A stretch of DNA of 64,000 nt from Anolis sagrei (GCF_037176765.1 NC_090024.1:243289571-243353570), one strand, 5' to 3'. Positions 1 through 11,560 are shown, counted from the first letter of the stretch. A program made the numbers and translations. The notes: generated by a model not told the origin, from the letters alone.

Positions 1-115
1 TCCTCCTCCCAAGCCAACCCTTCCTCCCCCTTCTATGCCTTTGCAGCCGTGTGTCTCTATGGCGGAGAAATCCGCTCCCCAGGAAACCCAGTAATCCTGT
101 TTTAACCTTCTTTAG
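1..115 (+). other. Unassigned, possibly the tail of a coding exon
   Basis: An open frame runs from base 1 to a TAA at about 115, containing FYAFAAVCLYGGEIRS. An internal cctttgcag could be a splice acceptor. I do not recognise the peptide, and the window edge cuts it off. It may be chance. Confidence 0.15.
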
Positions 116-310
116 TCACTGAAAGGCCTGGGAGCCTTTCCTCTGCCTGGAAATACCACTCTTCTGCATTGCTAATGGAGCTTCCACCTTTAGGAGCAGT
201 CTATCTCTGGGTCTGGACAACAATGGCTCCCAAAGTGACCCATTTAAGGTGGAATCAGGTGTCAAACAGGGATGATGTGTTATTGCCCACACCTTATTTT
301 CCATCTTCAT

Positions 311-1549
311 TGCTATTTATTTATTTGTCGTGTCAGGGCAACCAGTCGATTATATTACATTTCTAACAGAACAAAGCAAACAAACAAACAGAATACAAAA
401 TGTGTGAGTTTGGTAGTTTATTAAATGTCCTTTGACCAGTATCTGGCCACTTGGAGTGCTTCTGGTGTTGCTGCAAGAAGGTCCTCCATTGTGCATGTGG
501 CAGGGCTCAGGTTGCAATGCAGCAGGTGGTCAGTGGTTGGCTCTTCTCCGTACTCGCACGTTGAGGATTCCACTTTGTGGCCCCATTTCTGAAGGTTGAC
601 CCTGCATCTCGTGGTGCCAGAGCGCAGTCTGTTCAGCGCCTTCCAAGTCGCCCAGTCCTCTGTGTGCCCAGGGGGGAGTCTCTCATCTGGTATCACCCAC
701 AGATTGAGGTGCTGGGTTTGAGCCTGCCACTTTTGGACTCTCGCTTGCTGGGGTGTTCCGGCGAGTGTTTCTGTAGATCTTAGAAAACTATTTCTAGATT
801 TAAGTCATTGACGTGCTGGCTGATACCCAAACAGGGGATGAGCTGGAGATGTCTCTGCCTTGGTCCTTTCACTATTGGCTGCTACTTCCTGGCGGATGTC
901 AGGTGGTGCAATACCGGCTAAGCAGTGTAATTTCTCCAGTGGTGTAGGGCGCAGATACCCCGTGATAATGCGGCATGTCTCATTAAGAGCCACATCCACT
1001 GTTTTAGCGTGGTGAGATGTGTTCCACACTGGGCATGCATACTCAGCAGCAGAGTAGCATAGCGCAAGGGCAGATGTCTTCACTGTGTCTGGTTGTGATC
1101 CCCAGGTTGTGTCAGTCAGCTTTCGTATGATATTGTTTCCAGCACCCACTTGTTGCTTGATGTTCAGGCAGTGCTTCTTGTAGGTCAGAGCACGGTCCAG
1201 AGTGACTCCCAGGTATTTGGGTGTGCTGCAATGCTCCAATGGGATTCCTTCCCAGGTGATCTTCAGAGCTCGGGATGCTTCTCTGTTCTTGAGGTGAAAA
1301 GCACATGTCTGTGCTTTTAGATGGATTAGGGATCAGTTGGTTTTCCCTGTAATAGGCAGTAAGAGCACCTAGAGCTTCGGAGAGCTTCTGTTCAACCATC
1401 TCAAAGCTCCCTGCTTGAGCAGTGATGGCACGATAATCAGCATAGATGAAACTCTCTGTCCCTTCTGGCAGTGGCTGGTCATTTGTGTAGATGTTGAACA
1501 TGGATGGAGCAAGCACGCTCCCCTGAGGCAGGCCGTTCTTCTGCTTCTG
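311..1549 (-). mobile_element. Vingi/jockey-like LINE, 3' part
   Basis: Minus-strand RT frames include KNGLPQGSVLAPSMFNIYT, a degraded catalytic box (FIYADYRA in place of YADD), LGVTLDRALTYKKHC and the C-terminal cysteine cluster C-E-Y..TTDHLLHCNLSPAT. The 3' tail reads (ATAAATAA)n. It is inserted antisense into the RTE-like LINE; the flanking ttcat on both sides may be the target duplication. Clade assignment (Vingi, an Ingi/jockey relative known from lizards) is from memory. Confidence 0.7.
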
Positions 1550-2168
1550 TTCATCGCGATGATACTTCACCTTGTTGATGGAAAGCTTCCCACCGGAGTG
1601 GAAATCATCTACCGGACAGATGGCAAGCTATTCAACCTCAGCAGACTGAAAGCCAAAACCAAGGTTACAACAACATCTGTTATAGAACTCCAGTATGCTG
1701 ATGACAACGTCGTCTGTGCGCATTCAGAAGAAGACCTACAAGCCACTCGAAACACCTTTGCAGAAGCATACGAGAAGCTCGGCCTGTCATTGAACATCGA
1801 GAAGACCAAAGTGCTGTTCCAGCAAAAGGCACCAGCCAATCCCTCTCCAATGCCAGTGATACAGCTTAATGGTGGAACATTAGAAAATGTTGACCATTTC
1901 CGCTCCCTTGGCAGCCACCTCTCCACCAAAGTCAACATCGACACCGCAATACAACACCGCCTGAGCTCTGCGAGTGCAGCATTTTTCCGAATGAATCAGA
2001 GAGTGTTTGAGGACCGGGACATCCGTAGGGATACCAAGGTGCTTGTCTATAAAGCTATTGTCCTCCCAACCCTGCTATACGCCTGCGAAACGTGGACTGT
2101 CTACAGGCGTCACATGCAACTCCTGGAACGAATCCATCAGCGCTGCCTCCGGAAAATCCTGCAAATTT

Positions 2169-2612
2169 CAGACTACACAGAGAAGCCATTGAAATCCACA
2201 AGCATGTGGACAATTTCAACAGAAAGGAAGAGACCATGAAAATGAACAAAATCTGGCTCCCAGTATTAAAAAACTCTAAAATTATAACAGCTAAACAACA
2301 GAGAGGAAGAAACCAGGCACAGATTAACACCTCCCAGCAACAGGCTTTCCCAGGTTCAAGCAGGCCTTCAAATGCTAATGAAGGTGATTAGCCAAACACT
2401 CACACCTAATTGCAGCAGGGAAGAGCTCCTTGCCCCACCCCAGCCATTCCACAGATATATAAACCCATTTGTCCTAATTCCAACAGACCTCTGAGGATGC
2501 TTGCCATAGATGCAGACGAAACGTCAGGAGAAATGCCTCTAGAACATGGCCATATAGCCCGAAAAAACCCACAAGAACTGAGTGATTCCGGCCATGAAAG
2601 CCTTCGACAATA
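2169..2612 (+). mobile_element. Penelope-like element, 3' fragment
   Basis: Encodes the C-terminal PLE stretch (REAIEIHKHVDNFNRKEE, MNKIWLPVLKNSK). It continues into the terminal block ending in gaaagccttcgacaat. It carries a near-canonical hammerhead core. Confidence 0.85.
2491..2525 (+). ncRNA. Hammerhead ribozyme core, slightly degraded
   Basis: CTGAGGA, then a stem II arm GCTTGC opposed by GCAGAC (one mismatch), then GAAAC and GTC. It lies within the PLE terminal block. Confidence 0.5.
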
Positions 2613-3362
2613 TATTTATTTATTTATTTACTTTGCTTCTATATCGCTGTTCTCAGCCCGGGGGCGACTCACAGCGGTGTACAACATAAGAAGAACAAAA
2701 TTCAACACAGCATAAAACAATTCACAGTACAGCATTATACAAAAACATCATCATTGCTACAGAAACCATTCCGCGTCGTCTCATCGTCCAAACCACAATC
2801 CAATATCATTTTCCGTTATTCCATTCCTATAGTCATTACCAATCATTGCACTTCTTGTTCGAACGCCTTCTTGAACAACCAAGTCTTTAATTTCCTGCGG
2901 AACACCATCAAGGAAGGAGCCAGTCTAATGTCCACGGGAAGGGTGTTCCACAGCTGAGGAGCCACCACCGAGAAGGCCCTATCTCTTGTCCCCACCAGCC
3001 GTACTTGTGAAGCAGGTGGGATCGAGAGCAGGGCCTCCCCGGAAGATCTCAAAGTCCTCGTGGGCTTGTAGGTCGAGATGTGGTCGGATAGGTATCTTGG
3101 GCCAGAACCGTTTAAGGCTTTATAGGCCAAAGCCAGCACCTTGAATTGAGCCCGGTAGCAAATCGGCAGCCAGTGGAGCTGGTACAACAAGGGCGTTGTA
3201 TGCTCCCTGCGTCCTGCTCCTGTAAGTATCATGGCTGCCGCACGTTGGACCAATTGAAGCTTCCGGGCCGTCTTCAAGGGCAACCCCACGTAGAAAGCAT
3301 TGCAGTAGTCTAAACGGGATGTAACCAGAGCGTGGACTACCGTGGCCAAGTCAGACTTCCCA
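2613..3362 (-). mobile_element. L2 LINE 3' end
   Basis: Minus-strand frame with KSDLATVVHALVTSRLDYCN, the HWLPICYRAQFKVLALAYK motif and AFSVVAPQLWNTLP, followed by an L2-type 3' UTR ending in a (TAAA)n-like tail. It is inserted next to the PLE inside the RTE-like LINE. Confidence 0.88.
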
Positions 3363-3983
3363 AATCTCTTGGGAAGACAGGCGGACAAACGTCAGTGTGC
3401 TGGAAGAAGCAAAGACCACCAGCATTGAAGCGATGCTCCTCCCCCATCAACTTTGCTGGACCGGCCACATTGTCCGGATGCCCAACCACCGTCTCCCAAA
3501 GCAGTTGCTCTACTCTGAACTCAAGAACGGAAAACGGAGTGTTGGTGGGCAGGAAAAGAGATTGAAAGATGGGCTCAAAGCCAACCTTAAAAACTCTGGC
3601 ATAGACACTGAGAAATGGGAAGCCCTGGCCCTTGAGTGCTCCAGCTGGAGGTCAGCTGTGACCAGCAGTGCTGCGGAATTTGAAGAGGCATGAATGGAGG
3701 GTGAAAGGGAGAAACGTGCCAAGAGGAAGGCACGTCAAGCCAACTCCGACCAAGACCGCCTTCCACCTGGAAACCAATGCCCTCACTGCGGGAGAAGATG
3801 CAGGTCAAGAATAGGACTCCATAGTCACCTACGAACCCACCCCCAGGACACCGAACTTGGAGGACCATCATCCTTGGACTACGAGGGATCACCTAACAAA
3901 GAAGAAGAAGAAGGTGAAAGCAGCATTTGTTGAATTTTCTTAGTGGGTGTTGGATTGTGTTTTCCAACGTAGGCAGAAGTAGG

Positions 3984-4036
3984 TTGGACTGGATGTCCTT
4001 TGGGGGTCCCATCCAACTCTTGGATTCTATGTTACT
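3984..4036 (+). mobile_element. CR1 3' tip
   Basis: Short decayed copy of the CR1 end (ggttggactggatg, then ttggattctatgtta). Confidence 0.55.
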
Positions 4037-4051
4037 ACGACAGGTGCCCAC

Positions 4052-4262
4052 CTGAGCCAGGTAGGAAGACGGAGACGTCTTGACAGGTTGCCCTTCTTCC
4101 TGCCCTGATGCATCTGGTCCAGGAGTGCCTTGGGATGACAAAGGCGGCTGCAATGGATGCGCATTGATGGGTCCGAAGCCTGACTCCGCCTGACAGCTCC
4201 GGAGAGACTGACCCCAAAGCGCCGTGAGCAGGAAGAAGCCTGGCTCTTGGAAGAGAAGGAGG
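4052..4262 (-). other. Candidate internal exon of an unknown gene
   Basis: On the minus strand a pyrimidine tract and tcctttgcag are followed by 211 nt without stops in more than one frame, then CAG|gtgggcacc. One frame holds SSQGTPGPDASGQEEGQPVK, which looks protein-like but is not recognised. It lies about 11 kb downstream of COMMD7 on the same strand. It does not resemble NOL4L, the human neighbour, as I recall it. Confidence 0.2.
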
Positions 4263-4475
4263 CTGCAAAGGACAAGGCCAGAGAGAGAAAGGGAATGATT
4301 CATGCAGGGAAGAGAGATGCCACAAAGAAAGAAAGGCAGATGTAAACAGGTTGCGTCTCCCTCGCCCAAAATACTCCGGACCAGAAGTGTTTTGGATTCG
4401 GGGATTGCTACAGATTTTGGAACACCTGCATTTGCACATAGGTACACAATCTTGGAGGTGGGACCCACGTCTAGG
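4263..4475. other. Unassigned, nothing recognised
   Basis: Single-copy-looking sequence between the candidate exon and a Vingi element. No frame or repeat was recognised. Confidence 0.5.
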
Positions 4476-5330
4476 TGTATTTATTTATCATGTCATCAGC
4501 AACCATACCATTGTGTTACAATTCTAACAGAACAAAACAAACACACAGATTAAAAAGAAAAAAAAACACACAGATTTTGCAAACTTGGTAGTTGATTAAA
4601 TGTCCTTTGACCAGTATCTGGTCACTTGGAGTGCCTCTGGTGTTGCTGCAAGAAGGTCCTCCATTGTGCATGTGGCAGGGCTCAGGTTGCATTGCAGCAG
4701 GTGGTCAGTGGTTTGCTCTTCTCCGCACTCTCATGCCGAGGATTCCACTTTGTGGCCCCATTTCTTGAGGTTGGCTCTGCATCTCGTGGTGCCAGACCGC
4801 AGTCTGTTCAGTGTCTTCCAAGTTGCCCAGTCTTCTTCTGTGTGCCCAGGGAAGAGTCTCTCATCTGGTATCACCCATGGATTGAGGTTCTGGGTGTGGG
4901 CCTGCCACTTTTGGACTCTCGCTTGCTGAGGTGTTCCAGCGAGTGTCTCTGTAGATCTATTTCTTGATTTAAGTCGTTGGCATGCTGGCTGATACCCAAA
5001 CAGGGGATGAGCTGGAGATGTCTCTGCCTTGGTCCTTTCACTATTGGCTGCTGCTTCCCGACGGATGTCAGGTGGTGCAATACCGGCTGAGCAGTGTAAT
5101 TTCTCCAGTGGTGTAGGGCGCAGACACCCCGTGATAATGCGGCATGTCTCATTAAGAGCCACATCTACTGTTTTAGTGTGGTGAGATGTGTTCCACACTG
5201 GGCATGCGTACTCAGCAGCAGAGTAGCATAGCGCAAGGGCAGATGTCTTCACTGTGTCTGGTTGTGATCCCCAGGTTGTGCCAGTCAGCTTTCGTATGAT
5301 GTTGTTTCTAGCGCCCACTTTTTGCTTGAC
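4476..5330 (-). mobile_element. Vingi/jockey-like LINE, 3' part
   Basis: Minus-strand frame with IIRKLTGTTWGSQPDTVKTS, LNETCRIITGCLRPTPLEKL and the C-terminal NRLRSGTTRCRANLKKWG. The tail contains ttatttatcatgtcatcagc. It is close in sequence to the copy at 311-1549. Confidence 0.75.
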
Positions 5331-5417
5331 GTGAAATGCATTTTATGTTTCATAAACGAATTTGCTTTGCATCGTGAAGATGTGCTTGGATGTGCGCTTG
5401 CTGTGCTGGCAAAACAA

Positions 5418-6020
5418 CATTTGTATTTTCGAAGGCTTTCATGGCCGGAATCACTGGGTTGTTGTAGGTTTTTTCGGGCAATAGGGCCATGTTCTAGAGG
5501 CATTTCTCCTGACGTTTCGCCTGCATCTATGGCAAGCATCCTCAGAGTCAGTGAGGTCTGTTGGAACTAGGAAAAAGGGTTTATATATCTGTGGAATGAC
5601 CAGGGTGGGACAAAGGACTCTTGTCTGCTGGAGCCAGGTGTTAATGTTTCAACTGACCACCTTGATTAGCATATAAAGGCCTGACAGTGCCTGGAGCAAT
5701 CTTTTGTTGAGAGGTGATTAGACATCCTTGTTTGTTTCCTCTCTGTTGTTGTGCTGTTCTAATTTTAGAGTTTTTTTTTAAATACTGGTAACCAGATTTT
5801 GTTCATTTTCATGGTTTCCTCCTTTCTGTTGAAATTGTCCACATGCTTGTGTATTTCAATGGCTTCTCTGTGTAGTCTGACATGGTGGTTGAAATAAGGT
5901 TTATATATCTGTGGAATGACCAGGGTGGGACAAAGGACTCTTGTCTGCTGGAGCTAGGTGTGAATGTTTCAACTGACCACATTGATTAGCATATAATGGC
6001 TTGACAGTGCCTGGAGCAAT
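5418..6020 (-). mobile_element. Penelope-like element end, minus orientation, partly duplicated
   Basis: Terminal block (gaaggctttcatggcc onward) followed by the C-terminal PLE coding remnant. A second short copy of the tatatctgtggaatgacc segment starts at about 5895. Confidence 0.8.
5511..5545 (-). ncRNA. Hammerhead ribozyme core in PLE
   Basis: Minus strand reads CTGAGGA, GCTTGC, a short loop, GCAGGC, GAAAC, GTC over 35 nt. The six stem II positions pair (one G-U). Confidence 0.65.
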
Positions 6021-6465
6021 CGTATTTCAACCACCACATCAGACTACACAGAGAAGCCATTGAAATACACAAGCATGTGGGCAATTTCAACAGAAAGGAG
6101 GAAACCATGAAAATGAACAAAATCTGGCTACCAGTATTTAAAAAACTCTAAAATTGCAACAGCACAACAACAGAGAGGAAACAAACAAGGACATCTAATC
6201 ACCTCTCAACAAAAGATTCCCCCAGGCACTGTCAAGCCATTATATGCTAATCAAGGTGGTCAGTTGAAACTTTCACACCTAGCTCCAGCAGACAAGAGTC
6301 CTTTGTCCCACCCTGGTCTTTCCACAGATATATAAACCCTTTTTCCTAGTTCCAACAGACCTCACTACCTCTGAGGATGCTTGCCATAGATGCAGGCGAA
6401 ACGTCAGGAAAGAATGCCTCTAGACCATGGCCATACAACCTGAAAAATCCTACAATAAACAACAT
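6021..6465 (+). mobile_element. Penelope-like element, 3' fragment
   Basis: Plus-strand partner of the preceding minus copy, making an inverted pair. It runs from the REAIEIH coding remnant to the terminal block, which ends at ctacaataaacaac. Confidence 0.82.
6371..6405 (+). ncRNA. Hammerhead ribozyme core in PLE
   Basis: CTGAGGA at 6371, stem II GCTTGC/GCAGGC, GAAAC and cleavage triplet GTC at 6403-6405. Confidence 0.68.
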
Positions 6466-6940
6466 TTATTTTATTTATTTATTTGCAGTATTTTTATTCC
6501 GCCCTTCTCACCCTGCAGGGGACTCAGGGTGGATTACAGTGTACACATATATGGCAAACATTCAATGCCAAAGACACACAACAGATATAGACAGACAATC
6601 AGAGGCTATTTAACTTTTTCTGGCCGCCAGGGGAGCTGTCGCTTTCTCCGTCCATCTGCGACACTGATGAAGTACTTCCGCATTCCCCGCATGCTTTGCT
6701 GGAGTCTTTTTTATGGCCACGTAAATTAGTTAAGTTAGCCTCCCCACACATTGATGGTACCTAATTTTCCTATTTGACAGATGCAACTGACTTTCGGGTT
6801 GCAAAGGTCGACAACAAGCTACACAATTGGTCAGAAGCTCACCCCGACCCGGGCTGGCTTCGAACTCATGACCTTTTGGTCAGAAGTGATCTTAATGCAG
6901 CTGACACTCAGCCAGCTGCGCCACAGTCCCTGTGTATAAT
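6466..6940 (-). mobile_element. tRNA-derived SINE with L2-like tail
   Basis: On the minus strand the head has a pol III box A (tggcgcagctggctgag) and box B (gagttcgaagcc) at about 6850-6935. The other end carries an L2-like 3' tail (tattccgcccttctcaccc on plus) with a (TAAA)n run. The family name is not certain. Confidence 0.6.
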
Positions 6941-6978
6941 GATGATGATGATGATAAGGACCACTAATTCATATAGCA

Positions 6979-6979
6979 A

Positions 6980-7023
<44 letters not shown>

Positions 7024-7024
7024 A
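6979..7024 (+). repeat. (TCTA)n microsatellite
   Basis: About eleven uninterrupted tetranucleotide units, beside a CR1 insertion. Confidence 0.95.
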
Positions 7025-7038
7025 TGATTATAGCTGTA

Positions 7039-7712
7039 TAATCATAGAATCATAGAATCAAAGAGTTGGAAGAGACCTCCTGGGCCATCCAGTCCAACCC
7101 CATTCTGCCAAGAAGCAGGAATGTTGCATTCAAATCACCCCTGACAGATGGCCATCCAGCCTCTGTTTAAAAGCTTCCAAAGAAGGAGCCTTCACCACAC
7201 TCCGGGGCAGAGAGTTCCACTGCTGAACGGCTCTCACAGTCAGGAAGTTCTTCCTCGTGTTCAGATGGAATCTCCTTTCTTGTAGTTTGAAGCCATTGTT
7301 CCATTGCATCCTAGTCTCCAGGGAAGCGGAAAACAAGCTTGCTCCCTCCTCCCTATGGCTTTCCCTCACGTATTTATACATGGCTATCATATCTCCTCTC
7401 AGCCTTCTCTTCTTCAGGCTAAACATGCCCAGCTCCTTAAGCCACTCCTCATAGGGCTTGTTCTCCAGACCCTTGATCCTTTGAATCGCCCTCCTCTGGA
7501 CACATTCCAGCTTAGAGTCAATATCTCTCTTGAATAGTGGCGCCCAGAATTGGACACAATATTCCAGGTGTGGTCTAACCAAAGCGGAATAGAGCATGGG
7601 GAGCATGACTTCCCTAGATCTAGACACTAGGCTCCTCTTGATGCAGGCCAAAATCCCATTGGCTTTTTTTTGCCGCCACATCACATTCCTGGCTCATGTT
7701 TAACTTGTTGTC
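7039..7712 (-). mobile_element. CR1 LINE 3' end
   Basis: Minus-strand frame with LENKPYEEWLKELGMFSLKK, LRGDMIAMYKYVRE and FLTVRAVQQWNSLPRSVV. It ends with the CR1 signature ATTCTATGATTCTATG. About 40 bp (gatgatgataaggaccacta onward) is repeated exactly on both sides (about 6943 and 7714). Confidence 0.93.
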
Positions 7713-7998
7713 CATGATGATGATGATAAGGACCACTAATTCATATAGCAACTATTGCTGTTTTCATTCTTACAGCAAGCATTGCTGCTTTAATATTTAC
7801 ATGTTGCAGGTTTTAAATGGCATTGTTTATATTCTTGTGAGCTGCTTTGGGTCTCGATCAAGAGAGGAAAGCAAGGTAATAACAATAATATTGTGGTGCA
7901 TGCTGGAGGAGGCACTGAATTTCGCCGTGCAATAGCACAATGACAATAAAGCTATTGTATCTATTCTAATAGTAGTAGTAATAATAATAATTTGGTCC
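7713..7998 (+). repeat. L2-type 3' tail remnant with (TAA)n
   Basis: Contains gagctgctttgggtctcg and acaataaagctattg, typical of a LINE 3' UTR end, then TAG/TAA repeats. Confidence 0.4.
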
Positions 7999-9200
7999 AC
8001 TACTTACTTAGGCGATCCCTCATTGTCCAAGTAGGATTGTCTTCCAAGATCAGTGTGCTGGCAGTGGGTACATAGGTGACTGTGGAGCCCTATTCTTGAC
8101 CTGCATATTCACACACATTGAGGGCATTTGTTTCCAGGTGGAAGGCGGTCCCGGTTGGGGTTGGCTTGACGTACCTTCCTCTTGGCACGTTACCCTCTTT
8201 TGCCCTCCATTCATGCCTCTTCAAATTCTGCAGCACTGCTGGTCACAGCTGAACTCCAGCTAGAGGGCTCAAAGGCCAGGGCTTCCCAGTTCTCAGTGTC
8301 TATGCCAGTTTTTAAGGTTGGATTTGAGCCCATCTTTGAATCTCTTTTCCTGTCCACCAACATTCCATTTTCTGTTCTTGAGTTCGGAGTAGAGCAACTG
8401 CTTTGGGAGATGGTGGTCGGACATCTGGACAACGTGGCCGGTCCAGCGGAGTTGATGGTGGAGGAGCATCACTTCAGTGCTGATGGTCTTTGCTTCTTCC
8501 AGCACGCTGACATTCATCCGCTTGTCTTCCCAAGAGATTTGCAGGATTTTCCAGAGGCAATGCTGATGGAATCGTTCTAGGAGTTGCATGTGACGTCTGT
8601 AGACAGTCCACGTTTTGCAGGCATATAGCAGGGTTGGGAGGACAATAGCTTTATAAACAAGCACCTTGGTATCCCTACGGATGTCCCAGTCCGCAAACAC
8701 TCTCTGCTTCATTCGGAAAAATGCTGCACTTGCAGAGCTCAGGCGGTGTTGTATTTCAGTGTCAATGTTGACTTTTGTGGAGAGGTGGCTGCCAGGGGAG
8801 CGGAAATGGTCAACATTTTCTAATGTTACACCAATGTATTTCTGGCATTGGAGAGGGACTGGCCGATGGAAACATTGGTTTTCTCAATGTTCAATGACAG
8901 GCCGAGCTTCGTGTATGCTTCTGCGAAGGTGTTTAGAGTGGCTTGTAGGTCTTCTTCTGAATGCGCACAGACAACATTGTCATCAGCATATTGGAGTTCA
9001 ATAACAGATGTTGTTGTAACTTTGGTTTTGGCTTTCAGTCTGCTGAGGTTAAACAGCTTGCCGTCTGTCTAATAGATGATTTCCAGTCCGGTGGGAAGCT
9101 TCTCATCAACAAGATGAAGTATCATCGCGATGAAGATGGAAAACAAGGTTGGGGTAATAACTCATCCCTGTTTCACACCTGATTCCACCTTAAATGGTCT
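7999..9200 (-). mobile_element. RTE-like LINE, second copy
   Basis: Uninterrupted minus-strand counterpart of the element at 196-3935. It has RRDTKVLVYKAIVLPTLLYA, WEDKRMNVSVLEEAKTISTE and HHQLRWTGHVVQM. It shows the pre-insertion sequence at both sites disrupted in the first copy. Confidence 0.78.
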
Positions 9201-9224
9201 GCTAATTCTTGCAGGTCAGCAGAA

Positions 9225-9365
9225 GGCATGGCAAAGCAATTGCAAGATTTTAAGCAGGGGCTGGATGTGCATCTGCTGGGAGGGCTTGGATTGTGTCCTA
9301 CCTGGCTGAAGGGCTTTGGGGGTCTCATCCAACTCTTAAGAGTCTAGGTTTTTATGTTCAAGCTA
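9225..9365 (+). mobile_element. Old CR1 3' fragment
   Basis: Diverged aggggctggatgtgcatctg and ggtctcatccaactctt resemble the CR1 C-terminus and 3' end. Confidence 0.45.
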
Positions 9366-9639
9366 GTGGATTTGTATTTGTCAGGCTTTCCCATTGGACC
9401 AACCCACTCATGGGTCTCAATGGAAATAATTTGGAAAGAGCATGGAGCTTTGGTGCCCCCTGCTGCATTTTCTATTGCACTGCACATGAGAAAACCTTAT
9501 AGAGAGAATTCTCAATTCCTGTTGAACACCTTTGAACATTAAAACATTTTCCCTAAGGTGGAATGTTTTGTTTTACAGCTGAAACCCATTGCTCCATTGT
9601 GTCTCACTCTTTGGAGCAGCAGACAACCATTTCTCTTCC
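9366..9639. other. Unassigned, nothing recognised
   Basis: AT-rich sequence between CR1 and PLE fragments. No supported gene. Confidence 0.4.
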
Positions 9640-9688
9640 TGGGTTGTTGTAGGTTTTTTATGGCCATGTTCTAGAGACATTCTCTCCT

Positions 9689-9723
9689 GACGTTTCGCCT
9701 GCATCTATGGCAAGTATCCTCAG
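9689..9723 (-). ncRNA. Hammerhead ribozyme core in PLE
   Basis: CTGAGGA through GAAAC-GTC on the minus strand, 35 nt. Stem II carries one change (GATACTTGCC). Confidence 0.6.
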
Positions 9724-10282
9724 AGGTAGTGAGGTCTGTTGGAACTAGGAAAAAGGGTTTATATATCTGTGGAATGACCAGGGTGGGACAAAGGAGTCTT
9801 GTCTGTTGGAGCTAGGTGTGAATGTTTCAACTGACCACCTTGATTAGCATTTGATGGCCTGGCAGTGCCTAGGACAATCTTTTGTTGAGAGGTGATTAGA
9901 TGCCCCTGTTTGTTTCCTCTCTGTTGTATTGCTGTTGTAATTTTAGAGTTTTTTAAAATACTGGTAGCCAGATTTTGTTCATTTTCATGGTTTCCTCCTT
10001 TCTGTTGAAATTGTCCACATGCTTCTTGTGGATGTCAATGGTTTCTCTGTGTAGCCTGACATGGTGGTTGTGAGAGTGGTCCAGCATTTCTGTGTTCTCA
10101 AATAATACGCCGTGTCCAGGTTGGTTCCTCAGGTGCTCTGCTATGGCTGACTTCTCTGGTTGAAGTAGTCTGCAATGCCTTTCGTGTTCCTTGATTCGTG
10201 TTTGGGCAATGCTGCTGCGTTTAGTGGTCCCTATGGAGACTTGTCCACAGCTGCATGTGGCGGATCTGGCCAGAGTGGTCCA

Positions 10283-10758
10283 TTATTTATTTATTTATTT
10301 ATTTATTTACTACGCTTATATACCGCAATTCTCAGCCCGGGGGCGACTCATTGCGGTGTACAACATGAGAACAAGTGCAATTTACAAAACATAGTGCAAA
10401 ACAATCTAGAAATCATCATTATCCAAAAACATCTTAGTACAACATCAACGTTCCTACAAAATTTCTACTACATTCCGAATCGTCTCATCGTCAGCACACA
10501 ATCCGATATCATTACCGTTTTTCCATTCCTATGGTCAAATAGCCAGTCAATGCACTTCTTGGTCAAATGCTTTCTTAAATAGCCAGGTCTTTAACTTCCT
10601 GCGGAAGGTCAACAGGGAGGGGGCTAGCCTGATGTCCACGGAAAGGTGTTCCACAGCCGAGGAGCCACCACCGAGAAGGCCCTATCAATCGTCCCCGCCA
10701 GCCGTGCCTGTGACGCAGGCGGGATCGAGAGCAGGGCCTCCCCGGAAGATCTCAAAGT
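10283..10758 (-). mobile_element. L2 LINE 3' end
   Basis: L2 3' UTR tail (ttatttatttatttac on plus) and the antisense of RAFSVVAPRLWN and LRSSGEALLSIPP. It ends where a plus-strand L2 begins. Confidence 0.82.
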
Positions 10759-10762
10759 CCAC

Positions 10763-11560
10763 CTCCAGATTGGACTACTGTAATGCACTCTACAGTAGAC
10801 TACCCTTGAAAATGGCCTGGAAATTTCAATTGGTTCAACAGGCGGCAGCCATGTTGTTAACTGGTGTTCCTTTCAGGGAGCGGTCAACCCTCCTGTTTAA
10901 GGAGCTCCATTGGCTGCAATTCATTTTCCGGTCCCAATTCAAGGTGCAGGTGCTTACCTACAAAGCCCTAAACGGTTTGGGACCCGCCTACCTGCGTCAC
11001 CGCATTTCTGTGTACGAACCCACACGATCTCTTCGATCATCTGGGGAGGCCCTGCTCGCGCTCCCGCCTCCTTCGCAGGCATGATTGGTGGGGAGAGGGC
11101 CTTCTCAGTGGTGGCCCCTCGACTCTGGAACTCATTCCCCAAGGACATCAGGCATGCCCCAACTTTGGCAGTCTTTAGGAGGAGCCTGAAAACATGGTTG
11201 TTCCAGTGTGCCTTCCCAGAATAAGGAAACTCCCAGCAATATGTCCCTCAATGCATTTTATTAGTGATCTAGGAATGTCTGCTCGCCCATTCCTCTCTGA
11301 AAATTTTATCTTAGTTATATTTCACCTGGTCACGCTCAGCATTATTTTACAATTTTAATTATTACATCTGGCCCAGCCATAGGTTTTTAAACGTCATTGC
11401 GTTACTGTTAATGTTTGCTGTTTATGGGTTTTATTTTATTGTTATGTATTACTGTTATTGTTTTTACTGATGTACTGTGGGCTCGGCCTCATGTAAGCCA
11501 CACCGAGTCCCTTGGGAGATGGTAGCGGGGTATAAATAAAGTATTATAATTATTATCCGG
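10763..11560 (+). mobile_element. L2 LINE of a second subfamily, 3' end
   Basis: Frame SRLDYCNALYSRLPLKMAWK, HWLQFIFRSQFKVQVLTYKA and FSVVAPRLWNSFPKDIRH. The 3' UTR ends gtataaataaagtatt. It lies head-to-head with the preceding minus L2. Confidence 0.85.

Larger units (their letters stand above)
196..3935 (+). mobile_element. RTE-like LINE (zinc-finger-tailed), interrupted by three younger insertions
   Basis: The RT fragment at 240-310 reads into FKVESGVKQG and stops where a Vingi element enters. It resumes at about 1550 with the YADD box (LQYADDNVVCAHSEEDLQ), then RRDTKVLVYKAIVLPTLLYA. It is broken again by a PLE plus an L2 (2169-3362), and resumes with EEAKTTSIEAMLLPHQL and a C-terminal C2H2-like CPHCGR..CRSRIGLHSHLRTH. 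The clade is uncertain: I recall similar proteins as RTE/Proto-type endonuclease-reverse transcriptases. It is 5'-truncated and decayed. Confidence 0.75.

Noticed and set aside
3694-3933. C2H2 zinc-finger gene
   Set aside because: The finger is the known C-terminal tail of the RTE-like LINE, found again at 39661-39730.
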